DNA of 64,000 nucleotides, taken from DATBGO01 sp963785765. GTDB taxonomy: Bacteria > Actinomycetota > Actinomycetes > Streptosporangiales > Streptosporangiaceae. How positions within the stretch are numbered: position 1 is the first letter of the stretch; every line of letters begins with the position of its first letter. A program made the position numbers and the translations under genes. Below, one piece after another: positions 26,690 to 34,958 of the stretch. The notes under the pieces are model-generated. The model was not told the DNA's origin and did not search any database. It was given only the letters and a program-made list of their open reading frames with translations. The stretch spans positions 620,001-684,000 of the forward strand of contig CAWAWM010000002.1 in the NCBI GenBank assembly GCA_963785765.1, given 5' to 3'.

Positions 26690-27687
26690 TTCCGGGTCAG
26701 CCGGTCGCGCCGCAACGTCGCGTGGACCGGCGCGGGTGCGCTGATCGTGGTCGTCGTGCTCGCGTACTTCCCCTACATCGTCTACTCGGGCACCGCCGCG
26801 ATCCTGGTGCAGGCGTTCATCGTGCTCACGCTGGCGAGCATGTGGAACCTGCTGGCCGGGTACGCGGGCCTGGTATCGGTGGGGCAGCAGGCGTTCGTGG
26901 GGCTCGGCGCGTACTTCGTGCTGATCCTGGCCATCCATGGCACCTCGCCGTTCGCGGCGCTGCCGGTGGCCACGATCGGCTGCGGCGTCGCCGCGCTGCC
27001 GCTGTGGTGGCTGGTCTCCCGGCTGCGCAGCGGGTACTTCGCCATCGCCACCTGGGTGCTCGCCGCGACCGTGATGCTCATCATCGAGAAGTTCTCCTCG
27101 ATCGGCGGCGGGACCGGCATGCCGCTGCCCGGCCTGGCCGGGTTCAGCCCGGCGCTGCTCACCGCGTACACCTACTGGGCCGGCTGGCCGTCACGGTGCT
27201 GGCGCTGGCCGCCATCTACCTGCTGCTGCGCGGCCGGCTCGGCCTGGTGCTGACCGCCATCCGCGATGACGAGGTGGCCGCCCGCAGCTCCGGGGCGCGG
27301 GTTGGCCTGGCCCGGATGCTGGTGTTCGTGGTGGCCAGCGCCGGCTGCGGTGCCGCGGGCGGGGTGCTGGCCATCAGCCAGCTGCAGGTGCAGCCGAGCG
27401 CGGTGTTCAGCGTGCAGTGGACCGCCGAGATGGCGTTCGCGACCATCATCGGCGGGCTGGGCACCATGGAGGGGCCGATCATCGGCACCGCCGTGTACAT
27501 GGTGCTGCAGCAGACGCTGGCCTCCTACAACGCCTGGTACCTGATCATCCTGGGCCTGGTGGCGATCGTCATCGCCCTGTTCGCCCGCCGCGGGCTGTGG
27601 GGGCTGCTGGACGCCAGGCTGAACGTGCGGCTGTTCCCGGTCGGGTACTGGCTGCGGCTGGCGGGCAAGCGGGACGCGAGCGGCTAG
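26690..27687 (+). pseudogene. LivM-like branched-chain amino acid ABC permease, broken
   Basis: The hydrophobic sequence matches LivM permeases: LTLASMWNLLAGYAGLVSVGQ near the N-terminus, IGGLGTMEGPIIGTA near the C-terminus. No start codon with a ribosome site precedes the first helix. The frame changes near 27182 (GCCGGC-TGGCC, where one C is missing to give AGLAVTVL). LivH, LivF, LivG and a binding protein are all absent on both sides. It is therefore an isolated remnant, or a gene truncated at its 5' end and further marred by a one-base error. Confidence 0.75.
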
Positions 27688-27752
27688 CCCTCGCCCCAGA
27701 CCTCGCGGGCGGCCCGCACCAGGCCCAGGCTGCGCAGCCGAGATCTTCCAAG

Positions 27753-28370
27753 TCAAGATCGAGAACGGGGGCCGCGAGTGCGCCCGGCGGGCTGCACATC
27801 GGCCGGGGGGCGCAGGCCGTCGAGCGCGGTCTGGAGGATTGGCTCGAGGTAGCGGGCGTCGCCGTGGATTCTGGCGATGGCGATGACCATGTCGAGGATC
27901 TGTTCGAGGGCGAGGTCGTCGCGGATCTCGTGAGCGTATTGTGCGGCGGCGAGGAGCGGCAGGCCGGCGGCGATCACTCGGGCGCGGTTGTTGTCGAACA
28001 GGGGATTGCTGCGGTCCGTGTGCTCGAGCAGCTCGGCGGCGATGTGGCGCTTGCTGGTGGCAAAGGCGAAGAACCGGTGCAGCCAAGCCGTGAGAATCGC
28101 CCCGGGCGTCTGGCCGCCGACGGTCTCGGCGGCCTGGCAGACGGCGTTGACCTCGTCGGTGTAGAGGGCCTCGAGGAGCTCTCGGCGTCCGGGGAAGTTG
28201 CGGTACACAGTCGCCATGCCGACTCCCGCGCGTCGCGAGATCTCGGCCATCGAAATTTCGGCCTCAGGATCGGCGAACGCGGAACGGGCGGCCGCGAGGA
28301 TCTTGTCGCGATTGCGCTCGGCGTCGGCTCGTCTCGTCGGTGCTGGGAACTGGTCCGGGGGCATCGGCAT
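27753..28370 (-). CDS. TetR-family repressor
   Basis: 205 residues. Residues 15-65 are the TetR helix-turn-helix (ERNRDKILAAARSAF, ISMAEISRRAGVGMATVYRNFPGRRELL). The C-terminal domain is all-helical, of the type that binds a small ligand; its sequence (WLHRFFAFATSKRHIAAELL) is like regulators of oxidoreductase genes. It is divergent from the aldo/keto reductase at 28492, with a repeated dyad between them, so it probably represses that gene and itself until an inducer binds. Confidence 0.85.
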   Translation of the reverse strand: MPMPPDQFPAPTRRADAERNRDKILAAARSAFADPEAEISMAEISRRAGVGMATVYRNFPGRRELLEALYTDEVNAVCQAAETVGGQTPGAILTAWLHRFFAFATSKRHIAAELLEHTDRSNPLFDNNRARVIAAGLPLLAAAQYAHEIRDDLALEQILDMVIAIARIHGDARYLEPILQTALDGLRPPADVQPAGRTRGPRSRS

Positions 28371-28372
28371 CC

Positions 28373-28424
28373 AAGTGGACAGGCTATCCGCTAGTCGTTA
28401 CAGTGAAGTGGACAGGCTCTCCGC
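28373..28424. promoter_or_regulatory. Paired 19-bp operator repeats for the TetR regulator
   Basis: AAGTGGACAGGCTATCCGC (28373-28391) and AAGTGGACAGGCTCTCCGC (28406-28424) are 33 bp apart and differ at one base. Each contains an imperfect dyad, AGTGGA/TCCGCT-like. They lie between the two divergent starts (28370 and 28492), as expected for a TetR operator pair. Confidence 0.75.
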
Positions 28425-28491
28425 CTGTTGCCGCATCTGATCATACCCACCGGCAGCGACTGCCTCGCGGCGACTCTCAAGGAGCTTCTTC

Positions 28492-29529
28492 ATGGACTAC
28501 CGGCCGCTGGGCCGCACCGGCATCTCGGTCAGCCAGATGTGCCTGGGCGCGATGATGTTCGGTGCCTTCGGCAACCCCGATCACGACGCGTCGATCAAGA
28601 TCATCCACCACGCCCTGGACGCCGGGATCAATTTCGTCGACACCGCCGATGGCTACTCCGCCGGCGAGTCAGAAGAGATCATCGGCCGGGCGCTGGCTGG
28701 CGGACGACGCGAGAACGTGGTGCTCGCGGTTAAGTTCGGCCCGCCTTTCGACGAGGATCCCAACCACCGCGGAGCGTCGCGCCGGTGGATCACCGAGGGG
28801 GTCGAGGGCTCGCTGCGCCGGCTTCACACCGACTGGATCGATCTCTACCAAGTCGGCGTTCCCGACCCGAACACCGATATCGACGAGACCCTCAGCGCCC
28901 TGACCGACCTCGTGCGGGCCGGCAAGATCCGATCCTTCGGCGCCTCAAAGGTCCCCGCCTCCGAGATCGTCGAGGCTCAGTGGGTCGCCGATCGCCGCGG
29001 CCACGGACGGTTTCGCACCGAGCAGCCCCCTTACTCCATGCTGACCAGGGCCATCGAATACGACGTGCTGCCGACCTGCCAGCGCCACGGAATGGGCGTC
29101 ATGACCTACAGCCCACTGGCCGGCGGCTGGCTGTCCGGCAAATACCGCAAGGGCCAGGAGGTCAGCGGGCCGGGCTCCGCCGCGCGGTCGCGCCGCCTGC
29201 CGGCGCGCTACGACGCCAGCGACCCGTCGAACGCCGCCAAGCTCGACGCCGCGGACGCGCTCGGCGCGCTCGCCGACGAGACCGGGATCACCCTCGTCCA
29301 GATGGCGATCGCGTTCGTCACCCGCCACCCCGCGGTCACCTCCGCAATCATCGGCCCGCGCACTATGGAGCACCTGGACGCCTATCTCGCCGCCGACGGC
29401 ATCGACCTGTCCAGCGATCTGCTTGACCGCATCGACCAGATCGTTCCTCCCGCAGTCACGATCAACGTCGCCGACAACATGTGGGACTTCGGCACGACGG
29501 CGCTGGACGCCGCATTCCGCCGCCGGTAG
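28492..29529 (+). CDS. Aldo/keto reductase family oxidoreductase
   Basis: 345-residue (alpha/beta)8 barrel, NADPH-dependent in this family. DTADGY supplies the catalytic Asp and Tyr and VLAVKFG the Lys. The fourth position, normally His in YQxHxPD, is Gly here (LYQVGVPDPNTDIDETL). The C-terminal NADP-binding loop (IIGPRTMEHLD) is normal. Loss of the His would be expected to weaken ketone reduction, so activity or substrate may differ. It has a weak AAGGAG ribosome site and lies behind a TetR operator pair. It is probably an inducible detoxifying reductase. Confidence 0.85.
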   Translation: MDYRPLGRTGISVSQMCLGAMMFGAFGNPDHDASIKIIHHALDAGINFVDTADGYSAGESEEIIGRALAGGRRENVVLAVKFGPPFDEDPNHRGASRRWITEGVEGSLRRLHTDWIDLYQVGVPDPNTDIDETLSALTDLVRAGKIRSFGASKVPASEIVEAQWVADRRGHGRFRTEQPPYSMLTRAIEYDVLPTCQRHGMGVMTYSPLAGGWLSGKYRKGQEVSGPGSAARSRRLPARYDASDPSNAAKLDAADALGALADETGITLVQMAIAFVTRHPAVTSAIIGPRTMEHLDAYLAADGIDLSSDLLDRIDQIVPPAVTINVADNMWDFGTTALDAAFRRR

Positions 29530-29547
29530 AGCCAGGGAGCCGGCCAC

Positions 29548-29841
29548 CCGAGGAGCCGAATCCTGGTTGTGTTCCCGCTCCTGAGTCAGGAATATCTCGT
29601 CCTCCGGAGCGGGAACGGACCGTTCCAGGTCGTCGCCGGCGAAGGCCCGGACCGCGTCGAGGGATTGCCAGAGGGTGAGCACCGCGAACTCGGTGCGATC
29701 GCCGTCTCCGCGGCGCAGCAGGTAGGCGGCCACGTTCCCGGCGGCTCTCCGGCACCGCGGAAGGGCGGTTTGCCGGAGGTGCTCGGCGTAGGCGTCGGCG
29801 TCCCAGGACCGAGTCCGGCCGCGCCACATGCGGGCGATCAC
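29548..29841 (-). pseudogene. Antibiotic-biosynthesis-monooxygenase-like protein with damaged 3' end
   Basis: From GTG 29841 the frame reads VIARMWRGRT, AYLLRRGDGDRTEFAVLTLW and FAGDDLERSV, the pattern of small (about 100-residue) ABM-fold proteins. The last strand expected before the stop is missing: after EDEIFLTQ the frame runs on into sequence antisense to the aldo/keto reductase without a stop until 28945. The right end given is where family likeness stops. The gap 29842-30224 to its right holds no other clear gene. Confidence 0.45.
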
Positions 29842-30224
29842 GGACTCTGCTGCGGGCCGGCCGCGGCACCGCACCACGGCGCGGCTGACTGGCTGCTGAT
29901 TGATTGCGTTGGTGCCACGACCGCTGCTCCTCACTAGCTGACCTAGTCCTGATCCACGACGCTCGCAGCCGTGGCGCAGGGCCGGCATCGGGCAGCTGGA
30001 TGAATCGCGGCGGCGTGCCACAGGTCATGCAGGTGGACGATCACGGCGGCCTGCTGCTACCGCGAGCGGCCGGCTGGATCCGCCGGGATGAACTGCGACC
30101 GCGCAGACCCGGGAGACGGTCCACGGCCGACGGGCAGCGAAGGTTCGCGGCCGGCTCTCGCCCCGCTGCGGCGGCGATGGGGGCGCTCTTAGACTGGGTC
30201 GGGTCTGGCCTGACCGGAGGTGGT

Positions 30225-31366
30225 GTGCCCCAGCGGAGCGTCCGATATGTCGGCCGCGATGATGCGCTGAAGCGGCTCGGCTCTGCCTTGGCCCAGGCGG
30301 CCGCGGGTGCGGGCAGCGTGGTACTGGTCCACGGTGAGGCCGGGATCGGCAAGACCCGCCTGTGCGACGAGGCCGCCCGGGCACATCGAGACCGAGGGGG
30401 CGCGGTCCTGGTGGGACGGGCCGCGCCCGAGGAGACGGCTATCGCCTTCGGCCCTATTGCCGACGCACTGCGAGCAGCGCGGCGCGCCGAGCCGGCGCTA
30501 TGGGAAGCAGCGACGGCCCACGCTGGTGTGCTCAGCGCCGTTGTCCCCGAGCTCACCGGCCGCGCTGCGGGCGGCGAGCGCCGCTACGCTGACCGGCCGG
30601 TGCTGTTCGAGGCGCTGCTGGATGCGGTGGAGGAATCGGCCCGCGCTGACCAGGCGGTGCTGTGGGTGCTGGACGACGTGCACTGGGCCGATGACCCTAG
30701 CTGGCACTTCATCGCCTACGCCGCGCGGCGGGTGGCGGCGATGAGCCTGGTCCTGGCGGTCAGCTACCGGGAGGAGGAGATCGGCCCGGCCAGCCCGCGA
30801 TGGCCGAGCCTGGTGCAGCTGAAACGGGACCCGCACGTGATCAGCATGCCGCTGGCCCGGCTGAGCGCCGCCGGCTGCCCGGCGGCCAGGGCGCACGGTT
30901 CTATGCCGCCAGCCACGCCGCCGCCGGGTTCCGGCTGGCCCCCGGCATCAGCCGGGCCGCTGAGGCCAGGTCCGCCGCCAGCGCGGCGCCCTGGCCGTGG
31001 CTGTCAGCCTTGATCATGCTGTGGGAGGGCGAGTTCCCCGGCGATGCCGAGGCCGCCGCGGGCAGCGCGGTGCTGTTCGAGCACATCGGCGCCCCGCTGG
31101 GGATCCGCCGAGCCGAGCGGATGCTGAGCCGGATGGGCCTGCGCCCGTCGGCGCAGCACAAGAAGGGCCCGCTGTCCGATCGGGAGATGGAAGTAGCGCA
31201 GCTCGTGGCCGAGGGCCTGTCCAACCCGGCCATCGCCGGGCGCCTGTACCTGAGCCGGCCTACCGTGGCCAGCCACGTCACCCACATCCTGACCAAGCTG
31301 GGCTTCTCATCCCGCGCTCAGATTGCCGTCTGGGTCGCGGCGCAGCCCGGCCAGGGCCTGGCCTGA
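30225..31366 (+). pseudogene. LuxR-type large regulator (LAL/MalT-like) with the middle deleted
   Basis: The N-terminal part has a P-loop ATPase (HGEAGIGKTRL; Walker B LWVLDDVHWADD) as in LAL regulators, which are normally about 900 residues. After LARLSAA (about 30880) the frame is lost, and in another frame the sequence resumes at the extreme C-terminal region and a LuxR helix-turn-helix (LSDREMEVAQLVAEGLSNPA, VASHVTHILTKLGFSSRAQ). About 500 residues of TPR-like middle are missing. GTG 30225 follows GGAGG. The HTH alone might still be translated from an internal start near 30800, but no clean ribosome site was found. Confidence 0.75.
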
Positions 31367-31522
31367 CGCACCGGCGCCGCGTCACTGGTCATCCACCTGA
31401 ACGATCTGGGGACTCCCGGACCGGGATCATGCGCCTGCCGGATGCGGCAACCGGCCACACCCGGGCAGTGTCGTGATTCGACCCGGCGCGAACGCCGGCC
31501 TGGCACGCGAAGGGGAATCGCC

Positions 31523-32209
31523 ATGCAAGCCACGGCAACTCGCCGTACTGAGCGAGGTTCAGCTCGGCAGGCGCTGAGTCCGCTGCTGTTCGACGTAGCG
31601 GTACCCGTCGGGGTGTATTACCTGCTGACCGCCGTGGGGGTGGGCGACAAGCTCGCGCTGGTCGCGGGCGGGATCGTGCCGTTCGCCCGGTCAGTGGGCA
31701 GCGCGCTCCGCCGGGGGAAAGCCGACTACCTGGCCATTATGATGGCAGCCCTGTTCGTGCTCAGCCTGATCCTGGTCGCATTCACCGGCAGCCCGAAATT
31801 CATGCTGGTCAAGGAATCCTTCGGCACTGCGCTCCTCGGGTTCTGGAGTCTGGGTAGCGCGTGGACGGCCCGGCCCATGACCTTCTACACCGCCCGGCCC
31901 ATTCTGACCAAGGGCCAGCCTGCAGCGTTGCGCTGCTGGGATCACCTCGCCGAGACCTCGACGCAGTTCCGCGCCATCCAGCGCCGGCTGGCCACCTTCT
32001 GGGGCCTCGGGCTGCTCGCCGATGCGGTCGTGCGCATCGCCATCGTCGAGCGGTACCCGGTGCACACCGCGGCCGGGCTTGTCCCAGCCGCCGCCGTGGC
32101 CATCATCGTGGCCCTGTGCCTGCTGTCCGGCCCCCTCGGCGGGCTGCGGCTGCAGCGGCTCCTCGCCGCCGAACTCGCCGCTCGTCAACCGGAAGGATCG
32201 CTGTCATGA
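31523..32209 (+). CDS. VC0807-like integral membrane protein
   Basis: 228 residues with about five membrane helices and a family-typical FDVAVPVGVYYLL opening. Conserved polar loops include GIVPFARSVGSALRRGKAD and SLGSAWTARPMTFYTARP. The function of the family is unknown. ATG 31523 has GAAGGGG upstream; the frame extends further 5' without a start signal. Its last codons overlap the ATG of the glycosidase gene by 4 bp, so the two are translationally coupled. Confidence 0.75.
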   Translation: MQATATRRTERGSARQALSPLLFDVAVPVGVYYLLTAVGVGDKLALVAGGIVPFARSVGSALRRGKADYLAIMMAALFVLSLILVAFTGSPKFMLVKESFGTALLGFWSLGSAWTARPMTFYTARPILTKGQPAALRCWDHLAETSTQFRAIQRRLATFWGLGLLADAVVRIAIVERYPVHTAAGLVPAAAVAIIVALCLLSGPLGGLRLQRLLAAELAARQPEGSLS

Positions 32210-33207
32210 ACGACCCGTTCACCTTCGGAGCGTTCCCGTTCGGGCTGGCCGGGGGGCCTGATGGCCTGGCCGCCGGCCCGCCCGATGATCTCGGCCAGAT
32301 CCGGCGGCTGCTGCGTATCCTGTACGGCGATGGCCAGCCACTGGCGGCGCGGGCCTACGTGGGCTGGTCGGGCACCGATACCACGGCAACTGCCCTGGCG
32401 CAGGTGGCCGATCTGGCGGATACCGGGCTGTGCTGGGATCTCGTGCTCGCCTACCGGGACGCTGCGGCAGATATCCGGGGCTGGGCCGATTTCGCGGCCC
32501 GGGTAGTGACTGAGTACGGGACACAGGTGGCGTCCATCCAGGTCACCGGGGAGGCCAACCTGACCGGCATCCCCGACGCGGGCGACGGCGCCTACCCCGG
32601 CGCGGTGGCGGCGCTGGTCCACGGTGTCTGCGCCGCGGCGGCCGCCAAGCAGCAGGGCGGCCTGCCGGTCGCGGTCGGGTTCGCGGTCGTCCCTGAGCCC
32701 GACCCGGCGGCTGGGTCTTTCTGGCCTGCCGTGGCAGCGCTCGGCGGCTCCGCCTTCGCGGCCAGCGTCGACTTCGCCGGACTGGACATGTACCCCGACG
32801 TCTTCGGCGGCCGGATCGAGCTCGGACAGCTGGACTCGGCGGTTGACTCCATCGTGCGCACCTTTCGTCATCAGGCCCTGCCGATCGCCGGCCTAGGAGC
32901 CGCTACTCCCATCCGGATCTGCGAAAATGGCTGGCCGACCGGCCCCGGCCGGTCCGAGGAGCGGCAGGCCGAGGTCCTCGACACGGTGCTGCGCGCGGTG
33001 CACGCCCGCCGCCACGAGCTGAACATCACCCGCTGGGAGCTGTTCACCCTCCGCGACGCCGACAGCAACCAGGACAGCCCGTTCCACCGGTTCGGCATCG
33101 TCCGCGACGACTACACACCGAAACCGGCGTTCGAACGGCTCCGCCAGACGATTGCCGAGCTGCGCCGGGCAACCGCCGCTGCACCGCCGGTGCGTAAGGG
33201 ACTTTAG
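32206..33207 (+). CDS. Clan-A-type glycoside hydrolase-like protein
   Basis: 333 residues, predicted TIM barrel without signal peptide. QVTGEANLT puts a Glu at the acid/base position after strand 4, and RICENGWPTG puts a Glu at the nucleophile position after strand 7, as in clan GH-A beta-glycosidases. FAGLDMYPDVF and RWELFTLRDADSN are other active-site-side loops. It may cleave a short glycoside in the cytoplasm, or act on a lipid-linked glycan with its coupled membrane partner. The family number is not assignable by eye. ATG 32206 lies within the stop of the VC0807-like gene. Confidence 0.65.
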   Translation: MNDPFTFGAFPFGLAGGPDGLAAGPPDDLGQIRRLLRILYGDGQPLAARAYVGWSGTDTTATALAQVADLADTGLCWDLVLAYRDAAADIRGWADFAARVVTEYGTQVASIQVTGEANLTGIPDAGDGAYPGAVAALVHGVCAAAAAKQQGGLPVAVGFAVVPEPDPAAGSFWPAVAALGGSAFAASVDFAGLDMYPDVFGGRIELGQLDSAVDSIVRTFRHQALPIAGLGAATPIRICENGWPTGPGRSEERQAEVLDTVLRAVHARRHELNITRWELFTLRDADSNQDSPFHRFGIVRDDYTPKPAFERLRQTIAELRRATAAAPPVRKGL

Positions 33208-33215
33208 GCCCTTAC
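33194..33215 (+). terminator. Hairpin over the glycosidase stop codon
   Basis: GTAAGGG-(8 nt)-CCCTTAC forms a perfect 7-bp stem spanning the TAG at 33205-33207. There is no T-tract. It may end or attenuate the upstream operon before the secreted-protein gene. Confidence 0.45.
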
Positions 33216-33306
33216 CGGAGCATAATTCGACATGGAGGTCGGCAACGACTCGCCGCAATGCGTGCTCCCTGCAACGGGGCGCCGGCTGAAATGCACTGGA
33301 GGAACG

Positions 33307-33816
33307 ATGCGCAAACCGATCATAGGCCTAGTCACCGCCGGCCTGATGACCGTCGGCCTGTCTACCAGCCTGGTCACCACGACGGCCAGCGCGACCACCG
33401 CTCCGCGTCGCGCAGACACCGGTAGCTTGATCCCTTTGACCTCTTCGACCGACACCTCGCTGCCTTCCTGCCCGAGCTCCACGCTGTGTACATTCCAGAA
33501 TTCTGGCTACGGCGGCACACGGTGGAACTTCCCCTGGAGCAGCCACCCGCACGGGCAGTGGTTCTACACCGGCTCGGCGGCGAATGACCAGATCAGCTCC
33601 TTGTATAACCATCGCGGCTGGGTTTCCGACTTCGCCAAGAACTGCCCCGCAGACAGCAATGCGGTGTACATCCTTGGCGAGGGCCACGTCCTTAATCTGA
33701 ACAACGGGAGCTCGAGCAACACGTGGCAGGACGGCACGTCCGTCAACGACTCGATCTCCGCCATCGCCCTCTGGACATCGGACACGCCCACCTATCCCGC
33801 GCACGGCAGCTGCTGA
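33307..33816 (+). CDS. Secreted peptidase-inhibitor I36-like protein
   Basis: 169 residues. The N-terminal Arg/Lys plus Leu/Val-rich stretch with TTASATTA is a Sec signal peptide, cleaved near residue 30. The mature part has CPSSTLCTFQNSGYGG, the beta/gamma-crystallin-like pattern of I36 inhibitors (SMPI family), and four cysteines in two likely disulfides. Members inhibit metalloproteases or act as extracellular structural proteins. GGAGGAACG is directly before ATG 33307; an in-frame upstream ATG at 33232 is unlikely because it would add residues before the signal peptide. The lipoprotein gene follows 24 bp later. Confidence 0.75.
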   Translation: MRKPIIGLVTAGLMTVGLSTSLVTTTASATTAPRRADTGSLIPLTSSTDTSLPSCPSSTLCTFQNSGYGGTRWNFPWSSHPHGQWFYTGSAANDQISSLYNHRGWVSDFAKNCPADSNAVYILGEGHVLNLNNGSSSNTWQDGTSVNDSISAIALWTSDTPTYPAHGSC

Positions 33817-33839
33817 CTACCCGACATACGGAGGACGCA

Positions 33840-34754
33840 ACGATCAGGACGCCCGCGACGCTGGTCAGCATCGCCGTCGCGGGCTTGGTGGCGTCCGGAT
33901 GCGGATCCGGCCCGGCGACCGGCGCCGGGCCTAGCTCCGCAGCCAACCCGCACCTGCACGGCGTCGGCCAGCGGCAACTGACGCCCGGATCCGCTGCCAG
34001 CCTCGCCCGGCGGATCGCAGCCCGCTGGGCCGCCGCCGGGGCTTCCGCGACGCGCACCACCCCGATCGAATACCGGACCATCGACTACACCGCGACAGTG
34101 TTCAGTCCCGGAACCGCCGAAGGGTTCACCGCCTTCATCACCACCAGGCGAACGATCTTGGTGACCCCCGCTTCAGCGGCCACGATCCACGCCGATAACG
34201 GCGCGCGACCGCGTTTCGCCACGCCCACTGACCAGGCTCTGTGGGATGCTGCCGGGCGCCCGTCACTGGGCCAGGCGGCAACCACTGGCCAGACGCAGAC
34301 CATTCCCGCCGGCCAGTTCAGCTTCCTGCCCCAGGGCAGCACCCTGACCTACCGGCAAGCCGCAGCCCTACCGGCCGGGTCGGCCCGGCTCGCCGCAGTA
34401 ATCCTTGACCACCTGCGCCCGTATGCCGGCCCCCATCCACCGGCCAGCCTGGTGCTCAAGCAATTGGCGTACCTGATCGCCACTGCACCGCTGACCGGCA
34501 AGGGAGGCTCGGCCGCATGGCAAGCCGTGGCCTCGCTTCCCGGGCTGCGTACCTGCCAGACTCGGTCCGGGCGAGCCCAGCCCCGCGCCATCAACCTGTG
34601 CATCGCCTCCGCTGACGACCAGACTCTGGTCGGCGTCGATGTCGACACCGGGGCGATCCTCACCATCGCCGACCGGCTTCTGCGGCCGACGCCGTGGTAC
34701 CCGCACGTCCGCGTCGGCACAATAGTCGGATCGAGCACGTTCCTCGCCGTCTGA
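33840..34754 (+). CDS. Putative lipoprotein, no standard start codon at the expected site
   Basis: About 304 residues. An RTPATLVSIAVAGLVASGC signal ends in a lipobox-like ASGC, then Gly/Ser/Pro-rich linker. No known domain is recognised in the rest, which has several Thr/Ala-rich strands and two cysteines near the end (RTCQ, INLCIASADD). A good GGAGG (33830-33834) lies 5 bp before ACG (33840), where ATG would be expected; the next codon is ATC. No ATG, GTG or TTG occurs between the site and the signal helix. Either ACG/ATC initiates, or ATG was mutated or mis-called. An upstream ATG at 33723 is in frame but lies inside the previous gene. Confidence 0.6.
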   Translation, partial: TIRTPATLVSIAVAGLVASGCGSGPATGAGPSSAANPHLHGVGQRQLTPGSAASLARRIAARWAAAGASATRTTPIEYRTIDYTATVFSPGTAEGFTAFITTRRTILVTPASAATIHADNGARPRFATPTDQALWDAAGRPSLGQAATTGQTQTIPAGQFSFLPQGSTLTYRQAAALPAGSARLAAVILDHLRPYAGPHPPASLVLKQLAYLIATAPLTGKGGSAAWQAVASLPGLRTCQTRSGRAQPRAINLCIASADDQTLVGVDVDTGAILTIADRLLRPTPWYPHVRVGTIVGSSTFLAV

Positions 34755-34958
34755 GCCTGGCGGCCGTGGTCGGCCGCGCTGCACCGCCGGGCGGGTAACG
34801 CCCACCCGCCGCGGCGGTAGCACCGGCAGGTCAGCCAGCCGCTCTCGCGCAACGACCCGGCTAGCCCGCTTCGCGTGGTGGCGCCGGCATCGACGGCGGC
34901 CCTGTTGAACTTCCGCGCCGGATGTTGCCTGACCAGACTTCGAGGGGAGGGACGAGTG

